Position numbers and translations under genes: made by a program. This document shows, piece by piece, positions 47,041 to 57,554 of a stretch of DNA of 64,000 bases (the first letter of the stretch is position 1; every line of letters starts with the position of its first letter). The stretch is from Cercis canadensis (lineage: Eukaryota > Streptophyta > Magnoliopsida > Fabales > Fabaceae). Where the stretch lies: assembly GCA_003255065.1 (NCBI GenBank), contig QAOA01001100.1, positions 296,840 through 360,839 of the forward strand, read 5' to 3'. Under the pieces are notes generated by a model. It was not told the origin of the DNA, did no database searches, and was given only the letters and a program-made list of their open reading frames with translations.

Positions 47041-49295
47041 GTCGAAACCTGTCTTAAAAAATACTGTAAAAAAAAAAAAAAAAACAGTTAGCGGCTGTTG
47101 AAGATTGTCCATAAACTTTTTTAATAGTTATTGGCAGTCCAAAATACTTTCCTTAAATGCCACTGCTGATTTGTTTTGACAGCCACAAAGATGACATTTA
47201 TAATTAACTATTTTCAACAATTGCTAGCCGTAGAAATAGTGTTTATTTCCAAATAGAAACAGGTAATGTAAATTACTGTTTCTTCCAAGCACGGAGCAAA
47301 AGGCGTAATTGTACACTTTTTCTTCATGCAAACCAAAAATTGCAATGACATTAGAGCATGATTGAATGTAATGCAAGAAAATGACCAGATTTAAATAGAA
47401 TAAAAGTCTTCTTCAAAAAGTTCAAATGAACTATGCTTTGATCTCCAACTAATCACAAATTTCAATGTCAATTATTGAACAAAACAAGAAATATTTCTTT
47501 CAGAACCATTTTTCTATGACAATTTTTCAAACATAAATGCTCCAAATTTATCATCTTCTGATCAGCGACACCAATTCTTCACTGGTTTCCATAAATTCAT
47601 ACCCTCTCTAGCTGCTTCTAGGTAACAAGCGACACCAACTTCTTCACTGTTTTAGCCACAATAAATAAATTACCATCAGGGAAGGGACAGAAGCCAAGCA
47701 TGCATAAATGATCTTAAAATTTATTTAAAATTGCCCCAAGCAATGCCAAAGTTATGACAGTTTTGAGGAATATGCTGCTTTATATAGTTCTATCAAATAG
47801 ATAATAACTTCAACTGGCGCAGGTTGTTCAAGAGATGAATTTCCATATCATCACAGGGAAATGTGGAGAAACAAGGTAAGGCAAACACAGGACAAGACAC
47901 CACAGAACCTGCTGCATAAATATAAAGTTAATGACTAAGAAAAAGTAAATAAACTCTAACAATAGACGTAGTCCAGTTTTTAACTTGAGAGGCAGCTGGT
48001 GTGAAGGAACATGAGGCTATCATCAAAACTAAGAAGGAAAGTTGAACCATCAGAGGCTAAGAACAATTTTCAGGCAAGGAATATTTCTTCAAATTTTGGC
48101 ATTTAATTAAACCGTTCAAGTCTTCCACTGAGAGGTAAAGAAAATCATTGCCCATAGATAAAGATTTGCTCGTGCACCAAGAGTTATATGTTAATGAGAG
48201 AGGATAAGAAAACCTCAGATCAAATGGGATAACAGAAACATAAATAACATAGAATTAAATAATGCATGCATACTTTGTTGTTTTATGGCGTTTTCGGTTA
48301 GACTGAAATTCTTGACATTTTTACAGCACGTTCAATGATTTTATCTTTTGTGCGACAAGATTTCCTCCATGGCCTTTTTTTGTGGGATAAATAGTTGAAT
48401 TTTTGGAGGATACTTACAACTTCGTTCATCCTCTCCTCTAATAAAATCTCATTTCTACTCATCCTCTTGTTCTCTCTACTATGTTATTTGAGGACTACAA
48501 GATCTTCTAATATGTTCTCATTGACTAGGCTACTCTAGAGGATACAATAAATATTCAAACTATTTCAACAAAACCAAGCTGTCTTTTGATGCTGGCTTGG
48601 AAAATATAACTACTATAGGAGGTCAACTAGTAACTTCAGCCAAAGTAATCAGAGATGAGCTTAAACTTATTCTTACTTAATAATCATAGAGATGGATGTA
48701 GGTGTGGGACACATAAGAATGTTGTAGTAAGTTCTCCCTAACTCATTTTCTTGGCAAAGTGTAGCTAACCAATTTTGTAAAAGTCCTGCATGCTTAATTA
48801 GTAAGTATGGCTATGATCATTTCAACGTGAAAATCATAATTATTACTATTTAGCCAACTTAATGTGGTTAACTGGTCTCTCACAATAAAATTTTCTAGCA
48901 TTGGATCCCTTCTTGGCTACTTGTCAGAATCACTGAAATTGTTGTAACCATCGGGTTATTCAGTGAAAACCCTAGGCTGTATACAATGTTTTTACCAGCT
49001 GGTGACTATGGTAATTAACTTTCATAATGAAGGGATCTTAGAGAGATTTGTGGATGTAGTTCAGGATTCTCCCAAAGCACATAAAAGAACTCAAATACTG
49101 AATGAAAATCAACTTAATATGGGAAAGAAGAATATCCGAATCAAAAAGAGAATAATAGATAAAATCATACTATTCAGCTCAACATAGAGAAGTACCAGAA
49201 AAAAAAAAAAGGGTACTCAGAAGGAAATGATACATGTCTACTTCATTAATTTGGTTATGAAATATGAATGCATACTTGCTTGTAATATCCATAAT
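47041..49295. repeat. F-box 3' flank without its F-box gene, unit 6
   Basis: The first part (to about 48170) matches the recent flanks; the second part is closer to the older flank of unit 2 (compare 10600-11720). It ends at about 49295, where CATAAT runs into ATCAAGTTAATGAATC from within another flank. The F-box gene expected here is gone. The conserved plus-strand frame near 48950 is broken. Confidence 0.7.
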
Positions 49296-50664
49296 ATCAA
49301 GTTAATGAATCAGAAAATGTAAATAAACTATAACATTAGAAGCAGTCCATGTTTTAACTTAAGAGGCAGCTGGTCTTAATGAACATCAGGTTATAATCAA
49401 AACTAAGAAGGAAAGTAGAACCATCAGAGGCTAAGTACAATTTTCAGGCAAGGAGTATTTCTTCAAATTTTGGAATTTAATGAACCAGTTCAAGTCTTCC
49501 CCAGAGACGTAAACAAAATCATTGCCCATAGATAAAGATTTGATCGTGGACGAATAGTTATTTGTTTAGGAAAGAGGATAAGCAAACGTCAGACCAAATG
49601 GGCAAAAACAGAAACAGAAAAAGCACAAAATTAAATAATGCATGAATACATTGTTGTTTTATAAACCTTAGACATTTTAACAGCACAGGTTCAATGATTT
49701 TATCTATTGTGGGACAAGATTGTGTCCATGGCCTCTTTGTTGGTTAAATAATTTGGTTTTTAGAGGATACTTACAACTTTGTGCTTCCTCTCCTCTAATA
49801 AATCTTTCTTCTTCTGTCAAAGAGAGCATTTCCCTTCAATCTCATTTCTATTCACCCTCTTGTTCTCTATACTATGTTATTTTACGACTACAAGATCTTC
49901 TGGCATGGTCTCATTGACTAGGCCACTCTAGAAGATACAATAAATATTCAAACTATTTCAACAAAACCGAGATGTCTTTTGATGTTGGCTTGTAAAAGAC
50001 CAGCATGCTTAATTAGTAATTAATAAGTATGGACATGATCATTTCAACGTAATAACCAAAATTATTACTATTTAGCCAAACTTAATGTGGTTTATTGGTC
50101 CCTCACCATAAAAATTTCAAGCATTGGATCCCTACTTGGCTACTTGTAAAAATCTCTGAAATTTTTAAAACCTTGAGGTTATTCGATGAAAACCCTAGGC
50201 TGTATACAATGGTTTTTCCAGCTGGAGACTATGGTAACTTTCATGATGAAGGCATCTTAGAGAGATCTGTGGCAGCAGTTAAAGATTCTACCAAAATACA
50301 TAAAAGATCTCGAAATACTGAATGAAGATCAACTTAATATGGGAAAGCAGAATATACCAATCAAAAGTTGTTTAAAATATCTCAGAAAGGAGAATAATAG
50401 ATAAAATCATACTATTCAGCTCAACATAGAGAAGTACCAGAAAGACAAAAGGGGTACTTAGAAAGGAAATGATACATGTCTACTTCATTAATTTGGTTAT
50501 GAAAAATGAATTCATACTTGTTTGTAATTTCCATGATTCATCTTTAATTCTGCTTCTCGACTCCCTTTTGACCTTCCTGATAAAGAGAACATGAACAATG
50601 AAAAGATATAAGTACTGAAAAATGACCCGAAAGAAAACAATATTCAATTTGCTATGGTATCATT
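49296..50664. repeat. F-box 3' flank, unit 7
   Basis: Matches 23280-24629. It includes the longest version of the conserved plus-strand frame (50095-50325, 76 codons, with WIPTWLLVKISEIF and RLFDENPRLYTMV). I do not recognise the family of that frame. Confidence 0.75.
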
Positions 50665-51843
50665 TTATACCTCTGTGCCCTTGTGATTTAGTGAAGAAAG
50701 ACTTTCATTGTAGCGGATCTCATGAAACCAATAGGAGATTCGAGGAAGAAGGCTAACTCTTCTGAATCTATCTTCCTTTGGATTATAACCATAGAAGGTT
50801 GTTTGCTTCCTAGAGGCCAAACTTCTCCTCTCTCGAAGACTCAACAGTACATCACCATCCCTAGTGAAGTATATTGGTTCCAGGAGAATACTACCTTGAA
50901 CCCTTGAAGGGAATATTTCTGAACAGTTAATATACATCAACTTCATCCAATTTAGTTTTCCCTCATCATCTTTTAAAACCCACATGTCAATGTGTATCCC
51001 TGATCTTTTAAGTTGAAATGCACAAAGGCTTCCCTTAAAATCCATAAGCTGGCTATTGTATTTAGTCAAACCTTGAGGGTAGACAAGAAGAACAGCGCTT
51101 TCTTTTGCAAAGTCAAAACCGATGAGTACCTTATATGCAAATTCTTGTTCAGCACAACCTTCATTTGGGCAAACAACACAGCTATCCTCTTGAGTTTGAA
51201 AATGACTATTGTAATAGATTGCTTTCCAGTAAAGAACACCATTGTTGACAAGTGTTCCGCCTGAATATAAATCATGAGGGTTTTCCAGATGAACACTGGA
51301 AAAGAGATGGTTATTGTCAAGAACTTTCCAGCAATCATTCTTTACTGAATATAATCGAGGGGGCTTTCGTATATCAGCAAACCAGACAATCTTATAATCA
51401 TCGGTGAAATAATCATATCCTAACCCATATGATTCACTCCCCCTCAACAAACCTTGATTTCTCTTAAATGGTAGTTGCTTGTACTCTCCAGTAAATGGAT
51501 TCCATAAAAATTCTTCAAAATCATTTAGACTTACCCACAAAATCCCATTACAAGAAGCCCGGACAACAAGATTTAGAGTGTACTTACATTGCATTGGTAA
51601 AGAAAGTTCTTTTGCCTTTGCAGTGTGAACTTCATACTCCATAACAACTATGAATTTGCTGGACCACAGAATCAACTTCTGGGCATTGTGTGAGATTGTA
51701 GACTCCCATGACTTGCTGACGCTCTTAAAGCGTATAAGTGATTTCTCCGGCAGTTGCTTCATTATATCAACATGCATCTCAATCGGAATCCATTCCTTGA
51801 GCTTGGTGGTCTTTTGCTGAGTACTGTCGGAGGACTGCGACAT
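50665..51843 (-). CDS. F-box protein with F-box-associated domain, copy 5 (intact)
   Basis: Intronless, 392 codons from ATG 51843 to TAA 50665. F-box at residues about 18-55 (WIPIEMHVDIMKQLPEKSL, RFKSVSKSW). F-box-associated region from about residue 95 (SCNGIL 97-102, WNPFTGEYKQLP 114-125, GLGYD 140-144) to the end. This copy stands next to the only intact cystatin and the complete RPC5 locus, so its neighbourhood is probably the ancestral arrangement. It differs from copy 4 at three residues. Expected role: SCF ubiquitin-ligase substrate receptor; the target and biological process are not predictable. Confidence 0.92.
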   Translation of the reverse strand: MSQSSDSTQQKTTKLKEWIPIEMHVDIMKQLPEKSLIRFKSVSKSWESTISHNAQKLILWSSKFIVVMEYEVHTAKAKELSLPMQCKYTLNLVVRASCNGILWVSLNDFEEFLWNPFTGEYKQLPFKRNQGLLRGSESYGLGYDYFTDDYKIVWFADIRKPPRLYSVKNDCWKVLDNNHLFSSVHLENPHDLYSGGTLVNNGVLYWKAIYYNSHFQTQEDSCVVCPNEGCAEQEFAYKVLIGFDFAKESAVLLVYPQGLTKYNSQLMDFKGSLCAFQLKRSGIHIDMWVLKDDEGKLNWMKLMYINCSEIFPSRVQGSILLEPIYFTRDGDVLLSLRERRSLASRKQTTFYGYNPKEDRFRRVSLLPRISYWFHEIRYNESLSSLNHKGTEV

Positions 51844-51914
51844 TCTCTCTCTCTTGCTCTGTGTACTTTCGCGGGTCTTGCGGCTAGTATTTCTGCTCTT
51901 GCAAACCCTCAATC

Positions 51915-51935
51915 TATATATATGGATATATAAAA
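51915..51935 (-). promoter_or_regulatory. TATA-rich core promoter of F-box copy 5
   Basis: TATATATATGGATATATA block about 72-92 bases upstream of the ATG. Confidence 0.5.
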
Positions 51936-52698
51936 CCTAATTATAGGTGAATTAGATATTTACTAGTACTGAATTAAAATGTTTGTTCGTAACCTTTTAC
52001 GATTTTGTTAGTGTATTTAAGGTACTTGGGAGAGGTTGATTCACAGCCTCTTTAATGAGAAACGATATTTATTACACCATATTAACTTCACAATTATTGT
52101 AATAATAACTCTCATAAATGACATTCTCTCTTAGAATTAATACAAATGAGAATTCAATGGTAGGTTACACTAATTATTTTGAATTTGGATCTAATCTTGT
52201 TACATAACTCATGTTGTGGATAAATGCTGATGTGCCAGTATATAGTAAATTATTTGGTTGAACTTCAAATTAAACGCATAATTCAGATCTTCACAACATG
52301 AATCATGTGACATAATTGAATTGAAATTCGATTATTTTGAAGGTACCCACTGATGTTTTGTCTCAATATTAGCCATAAATTCAACTTTTCACTATGGTTT
52401 TCTAGGAGCCATCTAAATTTAAGGAAACATTATTGCATAATTAAATTTAGGCTAATTATTCAATACTATAATTGGTATCGAATTACGACAAGGATAACTA
52501 ATAACTAAAATAATCTACGTCTTGTATGTTATTACTGTCACATGTATGTTTTAATTTTAATTATTAATTTTGCTTGTTTTATGGATAATACCACTTATGA
52601 TATTGAATAATCAATCTTAACGCATAAGTACATACAACATAANNNNNNNNNNNNNNNNNNNNNNNNNNNNNNNNNNNNNNNNNNNNNNNAAAAAAAAA

Positions 52699-52778
<80 letters not shown>

Positions 52779-54618
52779 CAATAAAATTTTATACACTACA
52801 TCATTTGATTTTTCATTAGACCATCGACAACTTTGGTGACTTAACTTTTTCTTCGAACATGCATGAAATTTTAGGAACCAGCAAGGTTGTGTTAGAACCA
52901 AAGGAAGGGCTCACATGGGATGACTTACCAAAAGATTCCCACAACCTTGGACCCAAGCCATTGAGCGAGGAGTCCTATTTTCTCACCATTACATCAAAGC
53001 ACTTGATCTAATGGTGATAGGTTTGGATAGTTTATAAGCTGTCAAGTGTTAGAGCCTCTATTGTTTTATATAACCCAATAGAATTAGGTGAATTCACTTC
53101 AAGGATTTTGTATTTAATGATAAATTATTGTAAGTGAAAATTAAATGTAAATTACGCCTTATAATTTTATAGTATTGGATAGACAATCTATAACCAACAA
53201 ATATAGAACAATTAAACTTTTTAAAATTACACAAAATTAGGATTTTTCCTTTAATGTATGTACTGTAGTTGCTGTCCCCTAAGGCAAAATTCTTGGTTCT
53301 GGCCCTTGTGCAAGGACGTTCAGCCACTTATGCTGTCATCGCTTGGCTTGGTACAGAGAGATAGTTGTAGATTTTTTGTTTTTGTTTTTTTTTTTTTTTT
53401 TCAATCATGAGAGATAGTTGTTTATTTTGAATGTTGGATGGAGGATACTCCTCTAAGACAGTTGTTTAATTATTTTTTCTATTGAATTTTTTTATTGAAA
53501 GTTGTTTAATATATCTTCACATTAAAAAAAATGCCAATAAAATTATTAATATAATAAATGTCATTAATAAAGTCAAATTTAATTTGGGGAAGTAATACAC
53601 ACCTTAATTTGAATGCCAACTTCCAAAAGGTTGGCTGTGATAATAGCCTAGTCATCAGTGGCGTGTGAGACTTCTTCATCTTATGACCCCTTATCTGTTC
53701 TAATTCAAATATATCCTCAGCATGTATTTCTATTAGTGCCACCTTTTTCCCTCAAAAGTCAAAAACCAGCTTACCAGAACAGGTTTATGTTGCGTTTTTA
53801 TGACAAGAGAAAGAAAAAAAAGATGAACAAAGAAATTTGAAACATATGGCTTTAAACCTTATGTGCAAAGGTCTTTTCCTAAATTTCATATATGCTGCTA
53901 AAGGTGTCAAGCAGCAAAATTTAAGCCAAATGTTATTCATAGTTTCATACACCTTAAATTCATATTATTTCATATACTGTGGATTCCAATTCAGTTTACA
54001 CATTACAATTTTAATTGAATCTACTTAAATTTTGTTTTAAATGGTTCAGATTTAATTAAGACTCACATTGTATAAAATAATATCAATTTAAAGTATATAA
54101 ATAATATTTTTCAAAATTTAATTACCAGAATTGTAACGAAAATAATATGGACTTATAATTATTCTGGAATAAATATATGATCCTTACTAATTTGTTTCAT
54201 CTACCAATCATATTAATTTATAGAAAAATTTTGTCAATTTTTCAAGTTTAATAAGCATTTGTTGCTTATGGATAATTAACCATGCCTGTGCTCTACTTAA
54301 TATTCCTCAAAGAGGTTGGTCAAAGGCCCAATTACATGCAAGTGGACAATTTGCATTCATAATTTTGAGCAAGTATCTAAGATAGCCTCCCTCAGAATAT
54401 TCCACCATAGTTATCCTTATCTACAACGAAAACGTTTGACCACTGTACATGTACACAAGAATAGTTGAAAACCAGCAACTGCAAAAATAAGGCCACACAC
54501 AGTTTTGCTCCAGAAAAGTTGACCACCAAACAATATAAATTGTGAAGGCATTCTAAGATTAATTGTTACTTAAAACCAAGCGGTGTCTAAAATCGAAGAA
54601 GAGAGGTAGATTAAGAAA
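51936..54618. other. Spacer between F-box copy 5 and cystatin copy 3, with a gap
   Basis: Collinear with 29824-32454. It contains 47 N (52643-52689) followed by an A run of about 88 bases with one T (52690-52777); sister copies have only about 13-20 A at this place. No gene is recognised. Confidence 0.65.
54533..54540 (+). promoter_or_regulatory. Putative TATA box of cystatin copy 3
   Basis: ATATAAAT about 80 bases upstream of the ATG, kept in all cystatin units. Position and conservation support it; no transcript data. Confidence 0.4.
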
Positions 54619-55136
54619 ATGGCAACGGTTGGAGGGATTAGCCCAGTGGAGGGAAGCGAGAACAGTGTTAAGATTGATAACCTAGCTCGTTTTGCTGTTG
54701 ATGAGCACAACAGAAAAGAGGTGAATTTTTTAAAATTTGCTTTCTGTGCAGCTGTTTTCTTTTTTCTCCTAATTTCCTGTCTTCCATAATCATGTATAAA
54801 TATTTTCTATGTTTTTCTCTTCCTCTAATTTCCAAAAAGTTTTTGGTATTTGGCTTTACTAGAGTTGAATTGGGAAAATTCTATACTTATATAATTTTTT
54901 CCATTTCATTTGAAATACTTCTGCAGAATGCGCTTTTGCAGTTTGTAAAGGTGGTAAATGCAAAACAGCAAGTGGTTTCTGGAATGCTATACTACATCAC
55001 CCTGGAAGCCATTGATAGTGGGAAGAAGAAAGTTTATGAGGCCAAAGTATGGGAGAAGTCATGGTTGGACTTCAAGGAGTTGCAAGAGTTTAAGTTTCTT
55101 CGTGATGTCCCTTCTGATGCTGACACATGTTGCTAG
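54619..55136 (+). CDS. Phytocystatin (cysteine protease inhibitor), copy 3 (intact)
   Basis: Two exons (54619-54720 and 54927-55136) with a 206-base GT-AG intron give 103 residues. The intron falls just after the LARFAV helix, DEHNRKE|NALLQF. Key features are an N-terminal Gly pair (VGG), LARFAV, the inhibitory loop QQVVSG and the second hairpin Trp in EKSW, followed by [11 protein letters not shown]. These are the residues that wedge into the active cleft of papain-like proteases. No signal peptide is seen at the N-terminus (MATVGG), so the product should be cytosolic. It ends in DTCC, which is unusual. It is the only copy with ATG, Arg in LARFAV and no stop. It is convergent with RPC5. Confidence 0.93.
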
Positions 55137-57554
55137 GTAATTAATGTAGAACATAAAAATTTCACAATTATATATGTTGATATTTTTTATTTTTTGAGAC
55201 TGGAAAGGGATATATAGTGGAGATGGAACCTCTAACAAAGAATATCTCGGTTTGTTTCACCATTTAAAGTGTTATTATATCCACATATAATGTTAGTGGT
55301 GACCATTAACCTATAAATTATACTTTCATTGTCATTGATATGAGAATAAAAATATATTTATATAAAAATTTGTTATCTTTAATCATTTACCTGCTTTGAA
55401 AAACTAGTTCTTAGGTAATCAATTTTTTGGGTAAAAACTAGTTTAGAGACAGCTCTATAATGTTGGCTTTAATAAAAAAAATTTGTACCTTATACTTTCA
55501 TATTTTCATTTTAAATTTAATTTCTACTATTTGAATAAAAAGTTTCTATTTTATGTTTTTCCTTTCTTATTCTATTAGCTTTTAATATTTGATTAAAAAT
55601 TTGAAGACATAAATTTGATCTATTAATAATGAGTTTAGTTAATTCCCAAAAGGTTGAAATTCCAACCTTTGTGCCATTCAAGATAAAAATAAAAAAAATA
55701 AAAAAAAGGAAAGAAAAAGAATCAGTATACTGTTATAAAAAAAAAAACAAATATTTACTTATAATTTCAAATTTTAAAAATGATTGACTAATTACTATTT
55801 GGTTTTAGACTTGTTCAAACCTAAATTTTAGACAAATTAAGGATATTTTGAAACTAATTTAATTAACAAATTATAAAATAAGTTCTATTTCAAATAGTTG
55901 GAACTTGGAAACCAGTTATTCAATGCACCAAACTCCCCTAAAAGAATATTATTATGTTTTATAATAACACTTAAATTATTTTGAATAGTTAGTAGTAATA
56001 AAGAGTACCCAAAAGAAATAAAAATAACTAGACTCGAAAGCTATAATTCTGTTTACAGTATGATGTAAATTCTGAATATTTGGGTGATTGTGAGGATTCA
56101 GCTGCCTCATGATATTGTTCCTTATTAATGTTGCTAATTACTGATATTTTCATTGCTTGTTCAGGTTACAACTTACAAGACGACATACGTTGATTTGCTC
56201 TGAAGTTTAAAAAAATATATATGTGATTATATTGAAGTCATATTCTTTCTGTATGCATGTAATATAATAATTTCAAATAATGCGCAGTTAAATATTTCTA
56301 CATTCATAGCAATAATTAGAATGTTGTTATGTATATTTATTTATTCGTATAATGTGTAACTACAAGAAATTATATATTGCAGTGTGAAGCTTCTCATTGA
56401 TACAATCTTTTTAATTATATTTTAGCTCCATTATCATATGATTTTTCCTGTGGAGTACTAGTAATCATGCATGGATATGATCCAACACTATTGCAATACT
56501 TCTGATTCTGAAGTTTTTTGCTATTCAAGGTTGTCAAAGCTCCATTATCAAAGACCAAACTAAACAAGAATATGAAGCTAGTATAACAGTATTAACACAA
56601 TTTTTTCCAACCATGGTTGTTTAAATTTGGGTGGCTGCTAAGTTACCTAGGGATAGTGTTACATTCCTCTCATTGAGGGATTTTCGTGGGAGCTACATTC
56701 TAAAATTAATATTATAAATTTGAGTTTAAGTATGTGAAAGAAAATCATTATCCTTTATCCATTTTACAAGAAACTAATTGTTTTGATTTATGGGGAGACT
56801 TTTTTTTTTTTTTTTTGTGAGATCTTTATAATGACACCAATATCAAGATATGAGTCCCACCAAAAACCTCTCATTGAAGGAATGGTGTAGTACTATTTCC
56901 TTTTGAAGGGGAGATAGCTTAACAACTACCTTAAATTTGGTAGTGTTTGTCTATGAAATTACTATTAGTAAGAAATGTCTAATTATGTGACTATTGAGGA
57001 TTTGCCCCAGCCCTACCCCATTTGTCTTTATCATTTGATGAACAATAACACCTTTATTTAACAACAAATAAATACTAATCTAACTGCCACGGTCCAGGAA
57101 GGTACCTTTCTTGACATATTTGACCTATCAACAAATAAGACACTATCATTTCTTATTGTACAACGCAGTTGAAGAAAAATAAGAAAAAGCAGAATGACAA
57201 AATGGTTCATCAACATGAGCTTAGGTCTTTGTATTTTAAATAATTGACATAGAGGTGTACAAACCTTCTCAAGGTAATTAAAATTTTTAATGATCATTAA
57301 CCATAAAATGGATAAAGAGGTATAAGCTTTGGTGTCAAGATAACTCCATATCTCACCAGGAATGTTAAGCCAAAGCAGCAGCAAGTATGATCATATTGTA
57401 AAATATTTCCTATCAAATACTAAATCAAAATTCATAACCTGGCAGCTCCACTTCTTCTCTAAGCTCCCTCCTCAAGAACAAAAGGAAAAAGTGGGGACTA
57501 ATCGGAAACTCTAATCATATATTTTGAACAACCAAATCAGCCGGACCAACTAAA
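55137..57554. other. Region between cystatin copy 3 and the RPC5 stop
   Basis: AT-rich, homologous to 32970-35283 but more diverged, with the MULE site unoccupied (GAAATTACTATTAG near 56955). It includes the third version of the small minus-strand frame (57058-57384, 108 codons), which would lie in or beyond the RPC5 3' UTR. Confidence 0.6.

Noticed and set aside
24630-51843. Idea that the F-box genes form a self-incompatibility (S-locus) F-box cluster
   Set aside because: No S-RNase gene is in the window, and an F-box with an F-box-associated domain is common to very many plant F-box genes.
52617-52901. Phe-rich minus-strand frame
   Set aside because: Translation of the poly(A) run and N bases.
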